NCBI RefSeq assembly: GCF_036014195.1
Contig: NZ_CP107918.1
Span: 1,922,001 to 1,986,000 of the forward strand
Length of the DNA stretch: 64,000 bases
From: Streptomyces sp. NBC_00442
GTDB taxonomy: Bacteria > Actinomycetota > Actinomycetes > Streptomycetales > Streptomycetaceae
Direction of reading: 5' to 3'
The translations under genes and the position numbers were made by a program. Of this stretch, positions 8,081-17,407 are shown one piece after another. Every line of letters starts with the position of its first letter. Within the stretch, counting starts at the first letter, position 1. The notes beneath the pieces were generated by a model, which saw only the letters and a program-made list of their open reading frames with translations, ran no database searches and had not been told where the DNA came from.

Positions 8081-9829
8081 TTACTTGGAGGAGCCCATCA
8101 GCAGGTAGTCGTACATGCCGAGGTAGGCCTGCGTCACCGTCACGTTCGTCGCCGACTCGGGGCGGAACAGCAGGTTCTTGCGGTAGACCAGCGGGACGGC
8201 GGAGGCGTTGTCCGCGACCATCTTGTCGATGTCGCCCCAGGCCTTCTCACGGGCGTTCTTGTCCGTGTTGCCGATGGCGTCGTTGAGCGCCTTGTTGATC
8301 GCCGGGTCGTTCAGCTCCTGGACGTTGTTGCCGCCGGAGGGCTTGATGGCCGAGCCGTTGACGATCTGGTCGAGGAAGCCGAAGCCGGTCGGCCAGTCGG
8401 CACCCCACGCGGTCATCAGCATGCCGAGCTTGTGGTCGTGCACGTACTGCGGGTTTCCGGCGAAGTTGGTGAAGTACTTGCCCGCCGGGAAGGACTTGAT
8501 GTCGGCGTTGACGCCGATCTTCTTCAGCGAGGCCTGCACCGCGGTGGCCATGGCCATCTCGGACGGGCGGTCGGAGCGGGCCGTCAGGCTGGTGGAGAAG
8601 CCGTTCGGCTGCCCGCACTGCTTGAGCTCGTCCTTGGCCTTGGCCTCGTCGCCCTTGTCACCGGGGGTCTGGTACTCGTTGAACTTGGTGTACCCGTTGA
8701 CGGTCGGCGGCAGCAGCGTGGACGCGATGTCACCCTTGGGCGCGCCACCCGCGGCGGCCTGGATCGACGCCTTGTCGATGCCCCACTGGACGGCCTTGCG
8801 GCAGTGGATGTTGTCGAACGGGGCGACGTTGACGTTCAGACCGATGTACGAGGTCGCGCCGGCGTAGGAGCTGTCGGTGCGCGACTTCAGCTTCGGGTCG
8901 CGCAGGACCTTGGGCTGGGTCTGCGGCGCGACACCCGTGCCGCCCGCGTCGACGGTCAGGTTGTCGGCGATCAGGTCGTTGTCGATCGTCACCGCGTTGA
9001 TCTTGAACTTGATGACGATCTTGTCCGGAAGCGCCGGCCGGTTCGGGTCGGTCTTCGGGTCCCACTGCGGGTTGCGGACCAGCGTGGCGCCCTTGCCCTC
9101 CTCGTACGACTGGACCTTGTAGGGACCGGTGGAGGACATGTTCTGGACGTAGGCGGCGCCCTTGTCCTTCGCGGCCTGCACGGGGGCGGTCTGCGAGAAG
9201 GTCGCCAGGTAGTCGAAGTCCGCGAAGGCGTCCTTCAGCTTGAAGACGATGGTGTTGTCGTCCGGCGTCTCGATGGAGGAGATGCCGTCGGGGTTCTTGT
9301 CCTTGTACGGGCCCTGGTACTTGTCACCGTCTATCAGGTGAGCCTTGAAGTACGTCGGGCCGTTGGACAGGGCCTCCGGCGCGAAGTTGGAGCGCTCGAC
9401 CGCGTACTTGACGTCCTTCGCGGTGATCGGCGTGCCGTCGTCGTACTTGAGCCCCTTCTTGAGCTTGTACGTCCACGTCTTGGCGCCGTCGCTGGGCACG
9501 CCCAGACCCTCGGCGAGGTCCGGCACGACCTCAAGGCCCGCCTTGCCCGCGGCCGGCTTGAAGGTGGTGAGCGTACGGCTGTAGAGGCGCGAGAAGTTCT
9601 GCACCCAGCCGTAGTACGTGTTGCCCGGGTCGAGGGAGTCGGGCACGTCCGACATGTCGAGCGTGAGCGTGCCCCCCTTCTTGCTGGACGCGTTGACCAC
9701 GGACGTGAGCGCGGCGTCGGCGGTGGACTTGCCGCCCGACGACTTCTTGTCGCCGCCACCGCACGCCGTGGCACCGAGTGCCAGAGCCACGGTCGTGGCG
9801 ATCACCAGGGTCGCTTTACGAGACTTCAC
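8081..9829 (-). CDS. Oligopeptide-binding lipoprotein (SBP family 5)
   Basis: The 582-residue substrate-binding component of the importer, anchored to the outer face of the membrane. The signal peptide is KSRKATLVIATTVALALG with the lipobox Cys in ATACGGG. The mature protein has the family-5 signature region (LAEGLGVPSDGAKTWTYKLK, then GTPITAKDVKYAVERS) and the C-terminal WGADWPTGFGFLDQIV that frames the peptide site. A GTG start at 9829 was chosen because it directly precedes the signal peptide, with GAGGGGG about 11 nt upstream; the frame is open further but that sequence has no signal-peptide character. It is placed second in the operon, between the two permeases. Confidence 0.93.
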   Translation of the reverse strand: MKSRKATLVIATTVALALGATACGGGDKKSSGGKSTADAALTSVVNASSKKGGTLTLDMSDVPDSLDPGNTYYGWVQNFSRLYSRTLTTFKPAAGKAGLEVVPDLAEGLGVPSDGAKTWTYKLKKGLKYDDGTPITAKDVKYAVERSNFAPEALSNGPTYFKAHLIDGDKYQGPYKDKNPDGISSIETPDDNTIVFKLKDAFADFDYLATFSQTAPVQAAKDKGAAYVQNMSSTGPYKVQSYEEGKGATLVRNPQWDPKTDPNRPALPDKIVIKFKINAVTIDNDLIADNLTVDAGGTGVAPQTQPKVLRDPKLKSRTDSSYAGATSYIGLNVNVAPFDNIHCRKAVQWGIDKASIQAAAGGAPKGDIASTLLPPTVNGYTKFNEYQTPGDKGDEAKAKDELKQCGQPNGFSTSLTARSDRPSEMAMATAVQASLKKIGVNADIKSFPAGKYFTNFAGNPQYVHDHKLGMLMTAWGADWPTGFGFLDQIVNGSAIKPSGGNNVQELNDPAINKALNDAIGNTDKNAREKAWGDIDKMVADNASAVPLVYRKNLLFRPESATNVTVTQAYLGMYDYLLMGSSK

Positions 9830-9884
9830 CGGAGGAATGCCCCCTCTAGGGATAAGTGCGGCTGGGATACAGCGGGCCGCGTGC

Positions 9885-10883
9885 TTACTTGGTGCGCGGG
9901 TCGAGGGCATCGCGCAGCCCGTCGCCCAGCAGGTTGAACGCCAGGACCGTGATGAAGATGGCCACGCCCGGCACGATCATGTACTGCGGGTCGGCCGCGT
10001 ACAGCTCGGTCGCTGAGGTGAGCATGCCGCCCCACGAGGCCTGCGGCGGCGCGATGCCGACGCCGAGGAAGCTGAGGCCCGCCTCGAAGAGGATGTTCGT
10101 GGGGATGAGCAGCGTCGCGTACACGAGGATCGGCGCGACGAGGTTCGGCAGCAGCTCACGGAAGAGGATGAACCAGCCCCGGGCGCCCAGGCTTCGGGAC
10201 GCCTCGACGAACTCGCGTTCGCGCAGGCTGAGGGTCTGGGCCCGCACGATGCGGCCCATGTACGGCCAGCTGAAGAAGCCGATCACGAAGATCAGTACGC
10301 AGATCCGGAGCGGCAGTCCCGTGAGACCGAACGCGCCGTCCTGCAGGGACGCCGAGATGGAGATGGCGAACAGCAGCAGCGGGAACGCCAGGAAGACGTC
10401 CATGGTGCGGCTGATGAGAGCGTCCGCCCAGCCTCCGTAGAAGCCCGCGGTGACGCCCATGATCACGCCGATGGTGACGGCGAGGAGCGTGGCGCCTCCG
10501 GCGACGAGGAGCGAGACCCAGGACCCCTCGATGATGCGGGACATGATGTCTCGTCCGTACTGCGGGTCCACACCCAGGGGGTGGGCCCAACTCATTCCGC
10601 CCCAGGCGCCCTTGGGCGCGAGGAGGGCGGGGTCGATCAGATCCTGGTGGAAGGCGTTGGGGTCGAGCCCGAACGCCCACTGGATCGGTTTCGCCAGAAC
10701 CGCGAGGAGGATCAGCAGGATGACGACAACGCCGCCGGCGACCGCCATCTTGTCGCGCTTGAACCGCGCCCAGGCGATCTGTCCGAGTGAACGGCCCTCG
10801 ATCTGGCTCTGCTTGGCCCCCGTGAGTACTGCCTCCGGCTGCGCTTCGGCAGCCGAACCGGTGGTCTCGATCGGTGCGGTCAC
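9885..10883 (-). CDS. Oligopeptide ABC importer permease (OppC/DppC type)
   Basis: A 332-residue inner-membrane permease, first gene of the importer operon. After a polar N-terminus it shows the OppC motif GRSLGQIAWARFKRDKMAVA and a first membrane helix at about residues 48-70. A second block of five helices carries the EAA loop (VEASRSLGARGWFILFRELL). It ends GDGLRDALDPRTK, the usual OppC tail. The gene order permease, lipoprotein, permease, ATPase, ATPase equals that of BldK in S. coelicolor, but the neighbourhood (sseB/gcvT) suggests a paralogue rather than BldK itself (inference from recalled synteny). Confidence 0.92.
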   Translation of the reverse strand: MTAPIETTGSAAEAQPEAVLTGAKQSQIEGRSLGQIAWARFKRDKMAVAGGVVVILLILLAVLAKPIQWAFGLDPNAFHQDLIDPALLAPKGAWGGMSWAHPLGVDPQYGRDIMSRIIEGSWVSLLVAGGATLLAVTIGVIMGVTAGFYGGWADALISRTMDVFLAFPLLLFAISISASLQDGAFGLTGLPLRICVLIFVIGFFSWPYMGRIVRAQTLSLREREFVEASRSLGARGWFILFRELLPNLVAPILVYATLLIPTNILFEAGLSFLGVGIAPPQASWGGMLTSATELYAADPQYMIVPGVAIFITVLAFNLLGDGLRDALDPRTK

Positions 10884-11283
10884 AGTGCCTCTGACCCCTC
10901 CCGGCCGGCGGTGGCCGGCCCGTACCAGCCGCTGTGGCGGCTTGTTTCATCAGTGGTGCGGTGAATCTGCGCAGGGCACGCACAGCCCTGTCCGCTCAGC
11001 GCGAGACTGGCGCCCCACGGGCCGACCAGCCTTATTGCCGGGAGTCTTCATCGGCGTCGCGATCACCCGCCAGTCCTGACGGCGAAAGTATGCGCAAACG
11101 TGATGCGGAATGGGAGTTTCCGTTATGCGGACACGGGTTAACCAGGGCCGGACGTGCGGAAGTTGGGGCGCAGGTGACGCCTCGTCCCATTGCGGTCTTC
11201 GCCGCATCAGAACGGACATTCTCCGGGCGTGCGAGGGAAGTTGGCCGGGTCTGTCCCGGTTGCGGCCCCGGGCGGGGCCGGTC
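10884..11283. promoter_or_regulatory. 400-bp intergenic region upstream of the peptide importer
   Basis: No gene is supported here. It should hold the importer promoter (minus strand) and the 3' end of the SseB-like gene. Visible structure: a CGGAA-TGGGAGT-TTCCG dyad at 11106-11122, flanked by two ATGCGGA copies at 11103 and 11125. The region also has a lower-GC stretch (about 11080-11130, minus strand GTTTGCGCATACTTT) that could carry a -10 box. No clear operator can be assigned. Confidence 0.4.
11263..11280 (-). terminator. Hairpin after SseB-like gene 1
   Basis: CGGCCCC-GGGC-GGGGCCG is a perfect 7-bp stem with a 4-nt loop that begins 3 bp after the stop codon of the minus-strand SseB-like gene. 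GC-rich terminators without a U-tract are normal in Streptomyces. Confidence 0.55.
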
Positions 11284-12081
11284 TCAGTAGGCGCGCGGGG
11301 CGGCCGGCGGGTAGCCGTATCCGGACGTACCGGGCGCGGGGGCCGCGTGGGCCTCGCGGTCGTAGAACGGCCGGGTGTTTGCTTTCAGCCACATGGTGAC
11401 CGGGTCGTGGACGTCGGACATCGCGACCGTGGACACCGCGAGCCCGTCGGGCACGGCGGCGACGGACTGCCGCATCATGGCCCGCACCGCGTCGACCGAC
11501 TGGGCGCCGGTGTCGTAGAGGTCGAGACCGATGGCGAGGTAGGGCGAGCCGAGCGCGGGCTGCACCCAGGCGCGGCGCAGCGAGCGGACGGCCGGGGTGC
11601 GGTACGCGTTCTGCGCGAGCAGGGCGTAGAACTGCGGGACCTCGACGGCCGGTTCGCAGAGCCGGAGCGGCCCGGCGGGCATCCGGTCGAGCCCGGTGGC
11701 GATCCGCCGCAGATCCGTCCAGGGAACGCCGACCCCGCCGCCGGGGGCGTGCGGGTTGAGCCAGATCCCGTACCGGTCGGGGTACAGGGCGCGGGCCACG
11801 TCGAGGGCGCCGGCCACTTCGTGCGCCCGGTTCCAGCCGCTGGCGGAGAGCTCCTGCGGGGAGGTCACGCAGGGCGCGTAGGCCACACCGTCGACCTCCA
11901 TGTTTCCGTACTGCGCGTCCGGCGAGCCCGGCCGGCCGTTCCACAGGAGCATCCAGAGCCGGCCGGACGCGGGGTCGGCGAGGGCGTGCAGCAGCGCCTC
12001 GTACATGTCGTAGCGTCCGGGCGTCACCTGGCGCAGCATGTGCTCGACCTGCCCGGCCGCCGCGGTGCCTGACGCGCTCAC
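11284..12081 (-). CDS. SseB-family protein (enhanced serine sensitivity type), copy 1
   Basis: A 265-residue cytosolic protein with the SseB fold: an N-terminal half with the LWMLLWNGRPGSPDAQYGNM strand region and FYALLAQN, and a C-terminal half (YLAIGLDLYDTGAQSVDAVR ... HDPVTMWLKANTRPFYDRE) like the SseB C-terminal domain. E. coli sseB was named for enhanced serine sensitivity when overexpressed; its biochemical role is unknown. A GTG at 12081 with AGAGGGG about 10 nt upstream was chosen; an in-frame start at 12147 is possible. The tail after residue 245 is Pro/Gly/Ala/Tyr-rich. A second SseB-like gene lies 168 bp upstream, and glycine/serine genes lie nearby. Confidence 0.8.
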   Translation of the reverse strand: MSASGTAAAGQVEHMLRQVTPGRYDMYEALLHALADPASGRLWMLLWNGRPGSPDAQYGNMEVDGVAYAPCVTSPQELSASGWNRAHEVAGALDVARALYPDRYGIWLNPHAPGGGVGVPWTDLRRIATGLDRMPAGPLRLCEPAVEVPQFYALLAQNAYRTPAVRSLRRAWVQPALGSPYLAIGLDLYDTGAQSVDAVRAMMRQSVAAVPDGLAVSTVAMSDVHDPVTMWLKANTRPFYDREAHAAPAPGTSGYGYPPAAPRAY

Positions 12082-12249
12082 CCTGGGTTCCGCCCCTCTT
12101 CGATCCACCGTGCCGACGCCTGCGCCGCCCCGCGGCCCCGGGCACACGCGTGCGGCTGCGGGGCTGCAAGGGTCATGAAACCAGGTTAAGCCGCCGTACA
12201 GACATCGCCATGGCGCGGCGAAGACCTGCCGTGACGTACCCGCCGGTCG

Positions 12250-13023
12250 CTACTGGACCCGGGTGTAGAAGGGCCGCACCCGGTCGCGCATCCAGGTGGC
12301 GACCGGATCCTGCGTCACGTCGAGCAGGACCAGATGGACCGGCCAGCCGACCTCGGCCCGGTCGAGGGCGCGGCCCAGCGCCTCCATCGGGGCGTTGCGG
12401 CCCGCGCCGTCCCAGGTGGAGAACTCCACGCCGATGAAGAGCGTGGGCGCCTCGCCCTCGATGGAGGCGAGCGCGCGGCGGGCGCTGAGCACCACGCCGG
12501 TCGCCTCGAACTCGGCGGCGGCGGCGCTCAGGAAGTCGACCGGGTCCTCCTGCCAGTCGGGCTCGAAGAGGCGTACCCGGGCGCCGGACGCGGGTCCGTC
12601 GAGTGCGGTACGCCCGGTACGGCACAGCTCGGCCACGGCCGGCGGCGGGAGCGGCATCCCTACGGCGCCCTCGGGGTTGACCACGATGCCGAGCTGCGGC
12701 GGGAGCCCCCGGGCGAACTCGACTGCGGGCGCCACCGCGAACGACATGTGGGAACCGACACACTGCAGGAACTGCTGCTCGGAGCTGTAGACGGGCACAT
12801 AGGGGGCGCCGTCGAGCTCCATGGTGGGCAGGTCGAGGTCGGCGCTCTCCTGACTGCCGCCGTTGGGCAGCGGCACCCAGACCGCGTTGCGGCCGAGCAC
12901 CTCTATCAGCCGCGGGCCCGCGTCGGGCTGCCCGAGGGCCGCGGCCAGCGCCTCTTCGAGTTCGTTGCCCGGCCAGCCTCCGCCGCCGAGCGGATGCGCG
13001 AACGCCTGCTCCGGAAAGTTCAT
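12250..13023 (-). CDS. SseB-family protein, copy 2
   Basis: A 257-residue SseB-like paralogue of the previous gene. It begins MNFPEQAFAHPLGGGGWPGN with an AAGGA ribosome site 8 nt upstream. The N-terminal domain contains AVWVPLPNGG, PTMELDGAPYVPVYSSEQQF and IVVNPEGAVGMPL. The C-terminal domain contains FIGVEFSTWDGAGRN and ends HLVLLDVTQD ... WMRDRVRPFYTRV, closely parallel to copy 1 (TMWLKANTRPFYDR). The longer frame to 13161 adds a basic non-conserved stretch and was rejected. The pair may form a hetero-oligomer or have divided roles in the serine/glycine response (inference from location only). Confidence 0.82.
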   Translation of the reverse strand: MNFPEQAFAHPLGGGGWPGNELEEALAAALGQPDAGPRLIEVLGRNAVWVPLPNGGSQESADLDLPTMELDGAPYVPVYSSEQQFLQCVGSHMSFAVAPAVEFARGLPPQLGIVVNPEGAVGMPLPPPAVAELCRTGRTALDGPASGARVRLFEPDWQEDPVDFLSAAAAEFEATGVVLSARRALASIEGEAPTLFIGVEFSTWDGAGRNAPMEALGRALDRAEVGWPVHLVLLDVTQDPVATWMRDRVRPFYTRVQ

Positions 13024-13167
13024 GTGTGCTGTCCTTCTCCCCCTGCTGCCTGCCGGCTCGTCCCCCGACCGTCCGCCGGCCCGCACGGCCGTACCCCTCG
13101 ACCCTAACGCCGTACCCGCGGCGGCGGAAAAGCCCCCGCGAAAGGACCCGGCGCGCGCCACCCGGCG

Positions 13168-13989
13168 CTACTCGGCGAAGCCGATCCGCCGCACCACGGT
13201 GGCGGACTCCCGGTCGAGCAGCACCGCGGTGGCACATCCGGTCGGCAGCCGCCCGGCCTCCACCTGGGCGATGAGGCGGCGGGCCGCGCCGCGGTGCCGG
13301 GCGAAGGCGTACGCCGACACCCAGCGGCCCCGGGCGGCCTGCCCCTCGAGGGCGGTGCCGGCGGGTACGTCGAGCACGACCAGGCGCAGCGCCCTTCCCC
13401 GGCGCAGCGCGCCCCGGCCCAGCCAGTGCCGCACCCACGCCTGGGTGCCGCAGTCGTGCACGACGAGGCTGTCGCCGGAGCGCAGCGCCCACCAGGTGCG
13501 CACGAAGTGCGCGGTGCGGGTGAGCGGGCGGTACAGGGCGTACGGGATCCCGGGCAGCCGGCGCTGCCATGCCACCCGGGTGTCCTGGGAGTCGATGTGG
13601 CGGTCGGTGACGGTGCGCCGCATCAGGGTCGTCTTGCCGCTGCCGGGCAGGCCCGACACGACGACGACGTCTCCCGCGTCGAAGAGCAGCTCCGGCGGTG
13701 TGCGCTCGGGCCGCCCGCGCAGGTCGCGCACCGCCCCGCGCACCGCGCCCGCCGTGTTCCCGACGCCCGACGCGTTCCCCGCGCCCGCCCCGCGCGGCCC
13801 GCTCCCCTCGTGCCGCCGGTTCTCCTCGTGCGCCGCGCCCGCCTCGCGCACGGTCGGCGCCGTGCGCGGCGTCGGCACCGCACGGCCGGGCCCGTTCGGC
13901 GCGGGCGCCTCGGGTGCCTCCCGCGGTTCCCACCCTTCCTGCCCCTCCCGCGCCTCCCGCACCTGACCGGTCTTGCGTCCCGCCGTCAT
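13168..13989 (-). CDS. P-loop ATPase/kinase-like protein with disordered N-terminus
   Basis: A 273-residue protein. Residues 1-100 are polar and low-complexity (Glu/Ala/Gly/Arg-rich), probably disordered. The nucleotide-binding domain begins with VVVVSGLPGSGKTTLMRR (Walker A G113-T120), followed by SGDSLVVHDCGTQAWVR and RLVVLDVPAGTALEGQ, which fits the AAA_33/small-kinase type of P-loop proteins. It ends with a helical region similar to lid segments. No substrate can be named. The start at 13989 has GGGGGAG just upstream. It is the first gene of a minus-strand run with the two SseB genes and is divergent from the gcvT riboswitch region. Confidence 0.75.
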   Translation of the reverse strand: MTAGRKTGQVREAREGQEGWEPREAPEAPAPNGPGRAVPTPRTAPTVREAGAAHEENRRHEGSGPRGAGAGNASGVGNTAGAVRGAVRDLRGRPERTPPELLFDAGDVVVVSGLPGSGKTTLMRRTVTDRHIDSQDTRVAWQRRLPGIPYALYRPLTRTAHFVRTWWALRSGDSLVVHDCGTQAWVRHWLGRGALRRGRALRLVVLDVPAGTALEGQAARGRWVSAYAFARHRGAARRLIAQVEAGRLPTGCATAVLLDRESATVVRRIGFAE

Positions 13990-14123
13990 GGCACTCCCCC
14001 TGTTCGCTTCCGCGTCCCTTGCCCACGGAGTGTAAAGAGTGGGTAATAGGCCGTCGGCGATGTGCCGCTTCCGGGAGGCGTGCAATGATGTGCCCGCCAA
14101 CTGCATACCGGCCGTTCGAATCC

Positions 14124-14322
14124 GCGCGGGAGAGTCCTCAGCAGCTGTGAGCTGGGGCGCCGAAGGAGCAAGTTCCTCCCTTGAATCTCTCAGGCCCCGT
14201 ACCGCGCGGGTGAGGCAGATCTGAAAAGCGGGCCGTCCCCTGCCGGGCGGTCCCACCCAAGGTGCAAGCCGTGCCGCGCAGCGCGCGACGGTGAACCTCT
14301 CAGGTTCCGATGACAGATGGGG
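14124..14322 (+). promoter_or_regulatory. Tandem glycine riboswitch upstream of gcvT
   Basis: Two consecutive glycine aptamers lie in the gcvT leader. Aptamer I shows GCGGGAGAGTCC (about 14126), GGCGCCGAAGGAGCAAG (about 14157), GAATCTCTCAGGC (about 14183) and GGCAGATCTGAAAAGCGGG (about 14214). Aptamer II shows CACCCAAGGTGCAAGCC (about 14254), GTGAACCTCTCAGGTTCCGA (14291) and GACAGATGGGGA (14312). These are the class hallmarks, including the repeated CTCTCAGG and CAGAT elements. In this class glycine binding usually turns expression on. The leader ends about 45 nt before the gcvT ATG, so control of translation initiation or early termination is possible. Confidence 0.95.
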
Positions 14323-14367
14323 AGGATGTCCTCGACCGTCATGCCCCGGGACCTTGGAGCACCGTCC

Positions 14368-15483
14368 ATGAGCAACACTCCCCGTCTGACCTCCCTCGAT
14401 GCCCTGCATCGTGCGCTGGGCGCCACGATGACCGACTTCGCGGGCTGGGACATGCCGCTGCGGTACGGGAGCGAGCGCGACGAGCACAACGCCGTCCGCA
14501 CCCGCGCCGGCATCTTCGACCTCTCCCACATGGGCGAGATCACCGTCACCGGCGCCGAGGCCATGAAGGCGCTGAACTACGCGCTCGTCGGCAACATCGC
14601 CACCATCGGCGTGGGCCGGGCCCGGTACACGATGATCTGCCAGGAGGACGGCGGGATCGTCGACGACCTGATCGTCTACCGCCTGGGCGAGAGCGAGTAC
14701 ATGGTCGTCGCCAACGCGGGCAACGCGCAGATCGTGCTCGACGCGATCACCGAGCGCGCGGCCGGCTTCGACGCCGAGGTCCGCGACGACCGCGACGCCT
14801 ACGCGCTGATCGCGGTGCAGGGCCCCGAGTCCCCGGGCATCCTGAAGTCCGTGACCGACGCCGACCTCGACGGCCTGAAGTACTACGCGGGCCTGCCCGG
14901 CACCGTCGCCGGTGTCCCCGCGCTCATCGCCCGCACCGGCTACACCGGCGAGGACGGCTTCGAGCTGTTCGTCGCGCCCGAGCACGCCGAGCAGCTGTGG
15001 CGCGCGCTGACCGAGGCCGGCCAGGGCGCGGGCCTCGTGCCGTGCGGCCTGTCCTGCCGCGACACGCTGCGCCTGGAGGCGGGCATGCCGCTGTACGGGC
15101 ACGAGCTGACGACCGCGCTGACCCCGTTCGACGCCGGTCTCGGCCGGGTCGTGAAGTTCGAGAAGGACGGCGGCTTCGTGGGCCGCGAGGCGCTGGAGGC
15201 CGCCGCCGCGAAGGCCGAGGCCGCCCCGCCGCGCAAGCTCGTCGGCCTGATCGCCGAGGGCCGCCGGGTGCCGCGCGCCGGGTTCTCGGTCGTGGCCGGC
15301 GGCGAGGTCGTCGGCGAGGTCACCTCGGGCGCCCCTTCCCCGACGCTCGGCAAGCCGATCGCGATCGCGTACGTGGACGCCGCGCACGCCGCGCCCGGCA
15401 CGGCCGGCGTCGGCATCGACATCCGTGGGACGCACGAGGCCTACGAGGTCGTCGCGCTGCCCTTCTACAAGCGCCAGAAGTGA
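14368..15483 (+). CDS. gcvT: Aminomethyltransferase, glycine cleavage T-protein
   Basis: The T-protein of the glycine cleavage system (371 residues). It moves the methylene group from the aminomethyl-lipoyl arm of GcvH to tetrahydrofolate and releases ammonia. Signature segments: [12 protein letters not shown] near the N-terminus, [59 protein letters not shown] (folate-site region), [19 protein letters not shown] and the C-terminal barrel [20 protein letters not shown]. The ATG at 14368 has GGAG 8 nt upstream and follows the riboswitch; upstream in-frame starts lie inside the aptamer and are unlikely. It is the first gene of gcvT-gcvH-glyA. Confidence 0.97.
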   Translation: MSNTPRLTSLDALHRALGATMTDFAGWDMPLRYGSERDEHNAVRTRAGIFDLSHMGEITVTGAEAMKALNYALVGNIATIGVGRARYTMICQEDGGIVDDLIVYRLGESEYMVVANAGNAQIVLDAITERAAGFDAEVRDDRDAYALIAVQGPESPGILKSVTDADLDGLKYYAGLPGTVAGVPALIARTGYTGEDGFELFVAPEHAEQLWRALTEAGQGAGLVPCGLSCRDTLRLEAGMPLYGHELTTALTPFDAGLGRVVKFEKDGGFVGREALEAAAAKAEAAPPRKLVGLIAEGRRVPRAGFSVVAGGEVVGEVTSGAPSPTLGKPIAIAYVDAAHAAPGTAGVGIDIRGTHEAYEVVALPFYKRQK

Positions 15484-15583
15484 CGCGCGCCTCCCTCGGG
15501 CAGCCCCTTTCCCCGCTCGGCGTCCGAGACACTCGTCGAGACCCCGTCAGCAGCACTCCCCCGCGTACAGGAGAATTCAGGTC

Positions 15584-15958
15584 ATGAGCAACCCGCAGCA
15601 GCTGCGCTACAGCAAGGAGCACGAGTGGCTGTCGAGCGCCGAGGACGGCGTGTCGACGGTCGGTATCACGGAGCACGCGGCCAACGCGCTCGGTGACGTC
15701 GTGTACGTCCAGCTTCCGGCGGTGGGTGACACGGTGACCGCCGGCGAGACCTGCGGCGAGCTGGAGTCCACCAAGTCGGTCAGCGACCTGTACTCCCCGG
15801 TCACCGGCGAGGTCGTCGAGGCCAACCAGGACGTCGTGGACGACCCGTCGCTCGTCAACTCGGCCCCGTTCGAGGGCGGTTGGCTGTTCAAGGTGAAGGT
15901 CGCGGACGAGCCGGGCGACCTGCTCTCCGCCGACGAGTACACCGCCTTCGCCAGCTGA
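15584..15958 (+). CDS. gcvH: Glycine cleavage H-protein
   Basis: The lipoylated shuttle protein of glycine cleavage, 124 residues. It carries the aminomethyl group between P-, T- and L-proteins. The lipoyl site is K64 in [15 protein letters not shown]; the N-terminus SKEHEWL and the C-terminal [22 protein letters not shown] are family standards. The ATG at 15584 has an AGGAGA site 9 nt upstream. It lies 100 bp after gcvT and 30 bp before glyA, in the same riboswitch-controlled run. The P-protein (decarboxylase) needed to load it is not in the window. Confidence 0.97.
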   Translation: MSNPQQLRYSKEHEWLSSAEDGVSTVGITEHAANALGDVVYVQLPAVGDTVTAGETCGELESTKSVSDLYSPVTGEVVEANQDVVDDPSLVNSAPFEGGWLFKVKVADEPGDLLSADEYTAFAS

Positions 15959-15988
15959 CCTAGACCACAGGGATACAGGGATCTACTG

Positions 15989-17248
15989 ATGTCGCTTCTG
16001 AACCAGCCCCTCCACGAGCTGGACCCGGACGTCGCCGCGGCCGTCGACGCCGAGCTCCACCGTCAGCAGTCCACCCTCGAAATGATCGCCTCGGAGAACT
16101 TCGCTCCGGTCGCGGTCATGGAGGCCCAGGGCTCGGTCCTCACCAACAAGTACGCCGAGGGCTACCCGGGCCGCCGCTACTACGGCGGCTGCGAGCACGT
16201 CGACGTGGTCGAGCAGATCGCGATCGACCGCATCAAGGCGCTGTTCGGCGCCGAGGCCGCCAACGTGCAGCCCCACTCGGGCGCCCAGGCCAACGCGGCC
16301 GCGATGTTCGCGCTGCTCAAGCCGGGCGACACGATCATGGGTCTGAACCTGGCCCACGGCGGTCACCTGACCCACGGCATGAAGATCAACTTCTCCGGCA
16401 AGCTCTACAACGTGGTCCCGTACCACGTCGACGAGACCGGCGAGGTCGACATGGCCGAGGTCGAGCGCCTGGCCAAGGAGTCGAAGCCGAAGCTGATCGT
16501 GGCCGGCTGGTCCGCGTACCCGCGCCAGCTGGACTTCGCCGCCTTCCGCCGCATCGCGGACGAGGTCGGCGCGTACCTGATGGTCGACATGGCCCACTTC
16601 GCGGGTCTGGTCGCCGCGGGCCTGCACCCCAACCCGGTGCCGCACGCCCACGTCGTGACCACCACCACGCACAAGACCCTCGGCGGTCCGCGCGGCGGTG
16701 TCATCCTGTCGACCCAGGAGCTCGCCAAGAAGATCAACTCGGCGGTCTTCCCCGGTCAGCAGGGCGGCCCCCTGGAGCACGTCATCGCGGCGAAGGCGGT
16801 GTCCTTCAAGGTCGCGGCCTCGCCCGAGTTCAAGGAGCGCCAGCAGCGCACCCTGGACGGCGCCCGCATCCTGGCCGAGCGCCTGGTCCAGGACGACGTG
16901 AAGGCCGTCGGCGTCGACGTCCTGACCGGCGGCACCGACGTGCACCTGGTCCTGGTGGACCTGCGCAACTCGGAGCTGGACGGCCAGCAGGCCGAGGACC
17001 GCCTCCACGAGGTCGGCATCACGGTCAACCGGAACGCCGTCCCGAACGACCCGCGGCCGCCGATGGTCACCTCGGGTCTGCGCATCGGCACCCCGGCGCT
17101 CGCCACCCGCGGCTTCGGCGACGAGGACTTCCGCGAGGTCGCCGACGTCATCGCCGAGGCCCTGAAGCCGGAGTTCGACAAGGACGCCCTGTCGGCGCGG
17201 GTGTCCGCTCTGGCCGCCAAGCACCCCCTGTACCCCGGCCTGAAGTAG
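15989..17248 (+). CDS. glyA: Serine hydroxymethyltransferase
   Basis: A PLP enzyme that interconverts glycine plus methylene-tetrahydrofolate with serine plus tetrahydrofolate; 419 residues, as in other bacterial GlyA. Landmarks: [38 protein letters not shown], the PLP lysine K229 in [14 protein letters not shown], and the C-terminal [15 protein letters not shown]. It follows gcvH by 30 bp with an AGGGAT site. In this operon glycine cleavage supplies methylene-tetrahydrofolate, which GlyA can add to another glycine to make serine. A strong hairpin follows the stop codon. Confidence 0.98.
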   Translation: MSLLNQPLHELDPDVAAAVDAELHRQQSTLEMIASENFAPVAVMEAQGSVLTNKYAEGYPGRRYYGGCEHVDVVEQIAIDRIKALFGAEAANVQPHSGAQANAAAMFALLKPGDTIMGLNLAHGGHLTHGMKINFSGKLYNVVPYHVDETGEVDMAEVERLAKESKPKLIVAGWSAYPRQLDFAAFRRIADEVGAYLMVDMAHFAGLVAAGLHPNPVPHAHVVTTTTHKTLGGPRGGVILSTQELAKKINSAVFPGQQGGPLEHVIAAKAVSFKVAASPEFKERQQRTLDGARILAERLVQDDVKAVGVDVLTGGTDVHLVLVDLRNSELDGQQAEDRLHEVGITVNRNAVPNDPRPPMVTSGLRIGTPALATRGFGDEDFREVADVIAEALKPEFDKDALSARVSALAAKHPLYPGLK

Positions 17249-17290
17249 TTTCGTACGCTTTCGTTCCCGGTTCATTCGGGACGAAGCCCC

Positions 17291-17328
17291 GGGGCACCGC
17301 GCACACTGGGTAGTGAGCGCGGTGCCCC
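17291..17328 (+). terminator. Hairpin between glyA and sdaA
   Basis: GGGGCACCGCGC and GCGCGGTGCCCC form a perfect 12-bp stem with a 14-nt loop, 42 bp after the glyA stop. It should end or attenuate the gcv-glyA transcript, so sdaA, starting at 17408, may have reduced readthrough or its own promoter in the last 80 bp. Confidence 0.7.
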
Positions 17329-17407
17329 ATCCCATTTGCTGTGCCAGCTTTGCTCTGCACTACCCCGGCAGACAACGGCGTCTACCAACCCCCACAAGGA
17401 GTCTCCC

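Noticed and set aside
7223..9937. A 904-codon plus-strand frame through the importer genes
   Set aside because: It is antisense to the binding lipoprotein and permease, which have clear motifs on the minus strand.
4309..10883. Calling the importer BldK
   Set aside because: Gene order is the same, but many paralogous peptide importers share it and the neighbours (sseB, gcvT) suggest another locus. Only a tree with the bldK genes could settle it.
13168..15435. Long minus-strand frame continuous from the P-loop gene into gcvT
   Set aside because: Everything past 13989 is antisense to the riboswitch and gcvT; the P-loop protein has its own start and ribosome site at 13989.
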